Shown: positions 11,326-14,916 of the stretch, in pieces | Layout of the letters: each line of letters starts with the position of its first letter | Position numbering within the stretch: position 1 is the stretch's first letter | NCBI GenBank assembly: GCA_012719195.1 | Contig: JAAYAV010000338.1 | Location: forward strand, 1-14,916 | Direction of reading: 5' to 3' | Length of the DNA stretch: 14,916 nt | Source: Anaerolineae bacterium | GTDB lineage: Bacteria > Chloroflexota > Anaerolineae > DRVO01 | Program-made: the position numbers and the translations under genes | Notes under the pieces: model-generated | What the model saw: the letters and a program-made list of their open reading frames with translations, nothing else | Told to the model about the DNA's origin: nothing | The model's database searches: none

Positions 11326-11354
11326 GTGATACCGCGCGAGCGGGGCGCCGTCAA
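11326..11354 (-). promoter_or_regulatory. Promoter for amidohydrolase gene
   Basis: On the minus strand TTGACG (11354-11349) is followed by a 17-nt spacer and TATCAC (11331-11326). Transcription should start near 11320, leaving a leader of about 58 nt before the GTG start. The -10 box is imperfect, so activity may be moderate. Confidence 0.6.
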
Positions 11355-11390
11355 GCGGCGATCCTCCGCGGCGGGCACGTCAGGGTGCGT

Positions 11391-11419
11391 TTGCGCGAGC
11401 TAGGGCCCCGTGCTAGAAT
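11391..11419 (+). promoter_or_regulatory. Promoter for rpsL-rpsG-fusA
   Basis: TTGCGC (11391-11396), a 17-nt spacer and TAGAAT (11414-11419) form a sigma-70-type promoter. The TG at 11411-11412, one base before the -10 box, makes it an extended -10 promoter. Transcription should start near 11426, about 70 nt before rpsL. It lies back to back with the divergent amidohydrolase promoter, with 36 nt between the two -35 boxes. Confidence 0.75.
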
Positions 11420-11483
11420 CCACAGTCGGCAATCACGCCGCAGAGACACCGAGCACGGCATATGTGCCGCGTGTCCATCGCTA

Positions 11484-11491
11484 GAGGAGGA
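11484..11491 (+). promoter_or_regulatory. Strong Shine-Dalgarno fixing the rpsL TTG start
   Basis: GAGGAGGA, with its GGAGG core at 11486-11490, lies 5 nt before TTG 11496. This spacing, and the conserved S12 N-terminus PTVNQLVRKG directly after the TTG, fix the start without an ATG. Confidence 0.85.
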
Positions 11492-11495
11492 AGGC

Positions 11496-11915
11496 TTGCC
11501 AACAGTAAATCAACTGGTGCGTAAAGGGCGCAAGGCAACGGGCAAGGCATCCAAGGCTCCCGCGCTTCAGTACAGCTACAACAGCCAAGAGCGACGCACG
11601 AAGCGCGTGGCCAAGGGTAACCCCCAGAAGCGTGGCGTCTGTACCCAGGTTCGCACGACTACGCCCAGGAAGCCCAACTCCGCGCTGCGGAAGGTGGCTA
11701 GGGTGCGGTTGAGCAACCAGATAGAAGTGACTGCATACATCGGGGGCGAGGGCCACAACCTCCAGGAGCACAACGTGGTTCTGGTGCGCGGCGGCCGCGT
11801 GAAGGACGTGCCCGGTGTTCGGTATCACATAGTCCGCGGTGCGCTGGACTCCTCCGGAGTCAACGGCCGCAACCAGGGCCGGTCCAAGTACGGTTCGAAG
11901 AGGCCTAAGAAGTAG
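11496..11915 (+). CDS. rpsL: 30S ribosomal protein S12
   Basis: S12 (139 aa) lies at the decoding centre of the small subunit and controls accuracy. The N-terminus PTVNQLVRKG, the core GVCTQVRTTTPRKPNSALRK, YIGGEGHNLQEH, GGRVKDVPGVRYH and the basic C-terminus are all conserved. Residues 13-45 contain an extra stretch relative to E. coli, the long form seen in many Gram-positive-type and Chloroflexota proteins. R58 (codon AGG, 11667-11669) occupies the E. coli K42 position, usually Lys and the commonest streptomycin-resistance site. The second hot spot, E. coli K87, is intact as K103, and the modified Asp (D88) is D104. Translation starts at TTG. This is the first gene of the str-type cluster, followed by rpsG after 218 nt. 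Confidence 0.98.
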   Translation: MPTVNQLVRKGRKATGKASKAPALQYSYNSQERRTKRVAKGNPQKRGVCTQVRTTTPRKPNSALRKVARVRLSNQIEVTAYIGGEGHNLQEHNVVLVRGGRVKDVPGVRYHIVRGALDSSGVNGRNQGRSKYGSKRPKK

Positions 11916-11932
11916 TATCTCGGTGGCGCGAT

Positions 11933-11965
11933 GCGCCCTCGCCCTCCTATCCGGGCGGTGGGCGC
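11933..11965 (+). other. Hairpin in rpsL-rpsG gap, possible attenuator or S7 target
   Basis: GCGCCC (11933-11938) pairs with GGGCGC (11960-11965), and an inner GCCC (11941-11944) pairs with GGGC (11953-11956) around an 8-nt loop. A short TTT follows (11966-11968). A second stem, GGTGGC with GCCGCC (about 11981-11998, one G-U pair), lies just downstream. In E. coli the rpsL-rpsG gap is where S7 represses its own operon, so a similar role is plausible, but these helices were not compared with that site. Confidence 0.4.
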
Positions 11966-12133
11966 TTTCCCCGGGCCCAGGTGGCTACCGAGCCGCCAGG
12001 TACGGGACCTCGCGCCGAGCTTGCTGCAACTAGCTTCTCCCGATCGTCCACCATGGTACGGCCAGCAGAATGATGAAGGGGGCATATGGCCCCGGCGGCG
12101 GCATGCGCATTGCTGCCAGTGAGGAGGAAAGGT

Positions 12134-12604
12134 ATGCCTCGACGGTACAGACCGCCTCGACGCGAGATTGAGCCGGATCCTCGGTTCGGCAGTGAGTTGC
12201 TGACCCGGTTCGTGAACAAGCTCATGCGCGGGGGCAAGAAGAGCGTCGCATTGAGTGTCTGTTACGACGCCTTTGACGCAATTGAGCAGCGGGCGCGCCG
12301 CAGCCCTCTCGACGTGTTCGAGCAGGCGGTGCGTAATGCCACTCCGATGATCGAGGTCAAGCCCCGTCGAGTGGGTGGCGCCACCTACCAGGTGCCTATG
12401 GAAGTAGCGCCGCACCGGCGCACGGCTTTGGCACTGCGGTGGCTGGTGAATGCCTCGCGGCAGCGGCCCGGGCGCTCCATGGCCGAGAAGTTGGCGGCGG
12501 AGCTCATGGACGCGGCTAATGGCGAGGGTTCGGCGATCCGTCGTAAGGAAGAGACCCACCGTATGGCCGAGGCCAACCGCGCCTTCGCCCACTATCGCTG
12601 GTAG
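12134..12604 (+). CDS. rpsG: 30S ribosomal protein S7
   Basis: S7 (156 aa) starts assembly of the 30S head by binding the 3' domain of 16S rRNA, and it contacts tRNA at the exit site. Family landmarks are the basic N-terminus MPRRYRPPRREIEPDPRFGS, LLTRFVNKLMRGGKKS, RRVGGATYQVPMEV and the C-terminal RKEETHRMAEANRAFAHYRW. The length matches the usual bacterial short form. ATG 12134 is set by GGAGG (12123-12127) with 6-nt spacing. An in-frame ATG at 12086 would add 16 residues unlike S7. It sits between rpsL and fusA as in the str operon. S7 is the classical autoregulator of that operon, and the 218-nt structured gap before it could be its mRNA target. Confidence 0.97.
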   Translation: MPRRYRPPRREIEPDPRFGSELLTRFVNKLMRGGKKSVALSVCYDAFDAIEQRARRSPLDVFEQAVRNATPMIEVKPRRVGGATYQVPMEVAPHRRTALALRWLVNASRQRPGRSMAEKLAAELMDAANGEGSAIRRKEETHRMAEANRAFAHYRW

Positions 12605-12634
12605 ATTGCATTAGTCTGGTGAGATTGAGCTAAC

Positions 12635-14698
12635 GTGAGCAGTTACCCCATCGAGAAGACCCGCAATATCGGCGTCATAGCGCATATCGACGCTGGAAAG
12701 ACTACCACTACCGAGCGCATGCTGTTCTATACCGGTAGAACCCATCAGCTGGGCAACGTTGATGAGGGGACCACGGTTACGGACTGGATGGAGCAGGAGC
12801 GGGAGCGGGGCATTACCATCACGTCTGCGGCGGTCACTTGTTACTGGCGCGACTACGAGATCAACATCATCGACACGCCAGGGCACATCGACTTCACCGC
12901 GGAAGTGCAGCGGGCGCTGCGAGTCCTCGATGGTGGGGTTGTCGTATTCGATGCGGTGGCCGGTGTGGAGCCGCAGTCGGAGACGGTGTGGCGGCAGGCG
13001 GACCGGTTCAGGGTGCCGCGGATCAGCTTCGTCAACAAGATGGACCGCGTCGGCGCCGACTTCTGGCGCACGATCGGCATGATCCGTGATCGGCTGGGGG
13101 CCAACCCGGTGGCGGTGCAACTGCCCATCGGGTCGGAAGCTTCCTTTTCCGGCATCGTCGACCTGATTGGTATGACTGCCTGGACTTACGTCGGTGAGAC
13201 CGGCTCGAAGGCTGAGACGACCGAGATCCCCGCCGACATGGCGGAGGAGGTGGCTCGGCGACGCGACGAGTTGGTGGAAGCGATCGCCAGCCACGACGAC
13301 CACATCCTCGGCCGCTATCTGGAAGGCGAGGAACTGAGTGCGGAAGAGCTGATGGCGGGACTGCGTCGCTGCACCATTGCCGGCACGCTGGTCCCGGTGC
13401 TCTGCGGGTCATCGCTGCGCAACAAGGGCGTGCAGCGTCTCCTGGATGCGGTGGTTGACTATCTGCCCTCGCCGGCCGAGGTCCCTCCCGTTACGGGCGT
13501 GAACCCGGACAGTGACGAGCCGGTAGAGCGACGGGCGACGTTTGACGAGCCCTTCAGCGCCCTAGTGTTCAAGATCGTGGCTGACCCTTACGCCGGTCGC
13601 TTAGCCTACCTGCGAGTCTACTCCGGGCGGGCCAAGACGGGCGACACGGTGCTCAACGCTAGCCGCGGTCGCCGGCAGCGTCTGCCGCGTCTGCTGCGGA
13701 TGTATGCCAACCGGCGCGAGGAAGTCACCGAGATCGTGGCCAGCGACATCGTAGCTACGGTGGGCGTGCGGGACGTAGCTACGGGAGACACGCTGTGCGA
13801 CGTTCAGCATCCCGTCCTCCTGGAGTCGATCAGCTTCCCCGAGCCGGTGATCTCGGTGGCCATCGAGCCCAAGACCAAGGCCGACCAGGACAAGATGGGC
13901 GAGGCCCTGTTCAAGCTATCCGAAGAGGACCCGACCTTCCGCATCCACAACGACGAGACTACGGGCCAGACGCTCATCTCTGGTATGGGCGAGCTGCACC
14001 TTGAAGTGCTGATCGACCGGATGCGCCGCGAGTATGGGGTCAGCGCCCATGTCGGTAGCCCCCAAGTCGCCTATCGCGAGACGATCACGCGCGCCGTCAC
14101 GGCCGAGGGTCGCTTCGTGCGGCAGACGGGCGGGCGAGGCCAGTATGGGCACGTAGAGATCGAGCTCGAGCCGCTCGGTAAGGGCACGGGCCTGGAGTTC
14201 GAGGACGCTACCGTAGGCGGATCGGTGCCGCGGGAGTACATCCCCTCTGTCAAGCAGGGGATCGAAGAGGCGGCCAGCGCCGGAGTTATGGCGGGCTATC
14301 CAGTAACCGACGTGAAGGTGAGTTTGGTGGATGGTTCGTACCATCCGGTGGACTCCTCCGAGATGGCGTTCCGGATCGCCGGTAGCATGGCCTTCCGTGA
14401 GGCAGTGGCGAAGGCGGGCCCGATCCTGCTGGAGCCGGTCATGAAGGTCGAGGCGGTCATTCCCGAGACTGCGGTGGGTGACATCATCGGCAGTCTGCAG
14501 CAGCGGCGAGCGGAGATCCAGGGTATTGGACAGCGTCCCGGCGCGGCGCAGTCAGTGGAAGCGCTGGTCCCGATGTCCGAGCTCTTCGGGTACACGACAG
14601 AGCTGCGGTCGCTGACGCAGGGACGAGGGACCTTCACCATGGAGTTCCACCACTACGGCGCTGTGCCGCAAGAGGTGGTCAAGCGGCTCGTTGGCTGA
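12635..14698 (+). CDS. fusA: Elongation factor G
   Basis: EF-G (687 aa) is the GTPase that moves tRNA and mRNA through the ribosome and, with RRF, splits ribosomes. GTPase motifs are AHIDAGKT (16-23), switch I RGITI (58-62) with T61, DTPGH (80-84) and NKMD (134-137). Domain IV contains GGRGQYGH and the tip loop DGSYHPVDSSE, which supports the canonical translocase over the EF-G2 paralogue. The C-terminus LFGYTTELRSLTQGRGTFTM is typical of domain V. The start is GTG 12635: an in-frame TGA lies 9 nt upstream and the protein begins normally. The only Shine-Dalgarno candidate is weak (GGTGAG, 12618-12623, 11 nt away), unlike its neighbours. rpsG ends 30 nt upstream, so initiation by ribosomes finishing rpsG is possible. 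Confidence 0.98.
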   Translation: MSSYPIEKTRNIGVIAHIDAGKTTTTERMLFYTGRTHQLGNVDEGTTVTDWMEQERERGITITSAAVTCYWRDYEINIIDTPGHIDFTAEVQRALRVLDGGVVVFDAVAGVEPQSETVWRQADRFRVPRISFVNKMDRVGADFWRTIGMIRDRLGANPVAVQLPIGSEASFSGIVDLIGMTAWTYVGETGSKAETTEIPADMAEEVARRRDELVEAIASHDDHILGRYLEGEELSAEELMAGLRRCTIAGTLVPVLCGSSLRNKGVQRLLDAVVDYLPSPAEVPPVTGVNPDSDEPVERRATFDEPFSALVFKIVADPYAGRLAYLRVYSGRAKTGDTVLNASRGRRQRLPRLLRMYANRREEVTEIVASDIVATVGVRDVATGDTLCDVQHPVLLESISFPEPVISVAIEPKTKADQDKMGEALFKLSEEDPTFRIHNDETTGQTLISGMGELHLEVLIDRMRREYGVSAHVGSPQVAYRETITRAVTAEGRFVRQTGGRGQYGHVEIELEPLGKGTGLEFEDATVGGSVPREYIPSVKQGIEEAASAGVMAGYPVTDVKVSLVDGSYHPVDSSEMAFRIAGSMAFREAVAKAGPILLEPVMKVEAVIPETAVGDIIGSLQQRRAEIQGIGQRPGAAQSVEALVPMSELFGYTTELRSLTQGRGTFTMEFHHYGAVPQEVVKRLVG

Positions 14699-14715
14699 GC
14701 CGGCTGGTGTCAGGG

Positions 14716-14743
14716 TTGCGGAGCCGAAGTAGGCAACTATAAT
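14716..14743 (+). promoter_or_regulatory. Promoter for tuf
   Basis: TTGCGG (14716-14721), a 16-nt spacer and a perfect TATAAT (14738-14743) lie in the 102-nt fusA-tuf gap. Transcription should start near 14750, about 50 nt before the tuf ATG. A separate promoter would allow the usual excess of EF-Tu over EF-G. Confidence 0.75.
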
Positions 14744-14782
14744 ACTAAGGTTTGCCCCCCAGCCGGTGGGTAGGTGGGCACA

Positions 14783-14798
14783 GTACCTGAGGAGGTAC
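14783..14798 (+). promoter_or_regulatory. Hairpin holding the tuf Shine-Dalgarno
   Basis: GTACC (14783-14787) can pair with GGTAC (14794-14798) around the loop TGAGGA. The Shine-Dalgarno GAGGAGGT (14789-14796) therefore sits partly in the loop and partly in the 3' arm, 4 nt before ATG 14801. It could tune initiation. The 5-bp stem is modest, so a chance fold is possible. Confidence 0.35.
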
Positions 14799-14800
14799 CG

Positions 14801-14916
14801 ATGGCGAAGGAGCGGTTTGTACGGACAAAGCCGCACGTAAACGTGGGGACGATTGGGCACATTGACCACGGGAAGACGAGTCTGACGGCGGCGATGACGA
14901 AGGTATTGTCGCTGAA
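14801..14916 (+). CDS. tuf: Elongation factor Tu, N-terminal part
   Basis: The first 38 codons of EF-Tu, the GTPase that carries aminoacyl-tRNA to the ribosome, are present before the window ends. The start MAKERFVRTKPHVNVGTIGH is typical. The P-loop GHIDHGKTS (residues 19-27) has the usual GxxxxGK[ST] pattern, with Ile for the common Val after GH and Ser for the common Thr after GKT. Both changes are conservative. ATG 14801 follows a strong GAGGAGGT. The gene follows fusA, with its own promoter in the gap. The rest of the protein, including the other GTPase motifs, is outside the window. Confidence 0.95.
   Translation, partial: MAKERFVRTKPHVNVGTIGHIDHGKTSLTAAMTKVLSL

Noticed and set aside
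11385..11495. Upstream ATG extension of rpsL
   Set aside because: It starts before the predicted promoter -10 box, and the conserved S12 N-terminus begins at TTG 11496.
12086..12133. Upstream in-frame ATG for rpsG
   Set aside because: It would add 16 residues not found in S7 and would place the strong GAGGAGG inside the gene.
12635..14698. Possibility that the EF-G gene is an EF-G2 paralogue
   Set aside because: The domain IV tip (DGSYHPVDSSE), the GTPase motifs and the position between rpsG and tuf match the canonical translocase.

Overview
The window is an ordinary bacterial housekeeping region of high GC content (roughly 60-65% by eye). It carries the transcription and translation core: rpoB, rpoC, rpsL, rpsG, fusA and the first codons of tuf. 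The organism is most likely a member of Chloroflexota or a close Terrabacteria lineage. I infer this from the protein texture: a long RpoC clamp insertion, the long form of S12, a FmdB-type zinc ribbon and a cytidylate-kinase-like protein just upstream of rpoB, and frequent TTG/GTG starts. This placement is by recognition and was not computed.

Layout. Positions 1-618 hold the tail of one unrecognised gene and a complete small gene (140 aa). Their C-terminal halves look related, and the complete one also has a CxxC...HCC zinc-ribbon-like pattern. Next come a FmdB-family zinc-ribbon protein (628-861) and a cytidylate-kinase-like protein (932-1543). A hairpin and a near-consensus sigma-70 promoter follow (TTGACA, 17 nt, TACAAT; 1589-1617), then a leader of about 365 nt before rpoB. 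rpoB (1991-5842) and rpoC (5845-10119) are separated by 2 nt. A large hairpin at 10151-10195 separates rpoC from a convergent amidohydrolase-family gene on the minus strand (10207-11262). The amidohydrolase and rpsL are divergently transcribed, each from a good promoter in the 233-nt gap. rpsL (11496-11915), rpsG (12134-12604) and fusA (12635-14698) follow in str-operon order. tuf has its own TATAAT promoter and runs off the right edge.

How it works together. RpoB and RpoC form the catalytic core of RNA polymerase. S12 and S7 are 30S decoding and assembly proteins, and EF-G and EF-Tu drive elongation. The 218-nt rpsL-rpsG gap lies where S7 autoregulation occurs in Escherichia coli and contains hairpins. 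The amidohydrolase is an odd guest with no evident link to gene expression.

I see no mobile element, CRISPR array, tRNA, rRNA, defence system or clearly new system. The most interesting signals are residue-level. S12 carries Arg at the E. coli K42 position (the classic streptomycin-resistance residue), and RpoB carries Asn at the E. coli H526 position (a rifampicin-resistance hot spot). RpoB also has an insertion of about 130 residues and RpoC one of about 175 residues, relative to E. coli at those sites. Other points of interest are the long rpoB leader, the structured rpsL-rpsG gap, and a kinase-like protein with a degraded P-loop.
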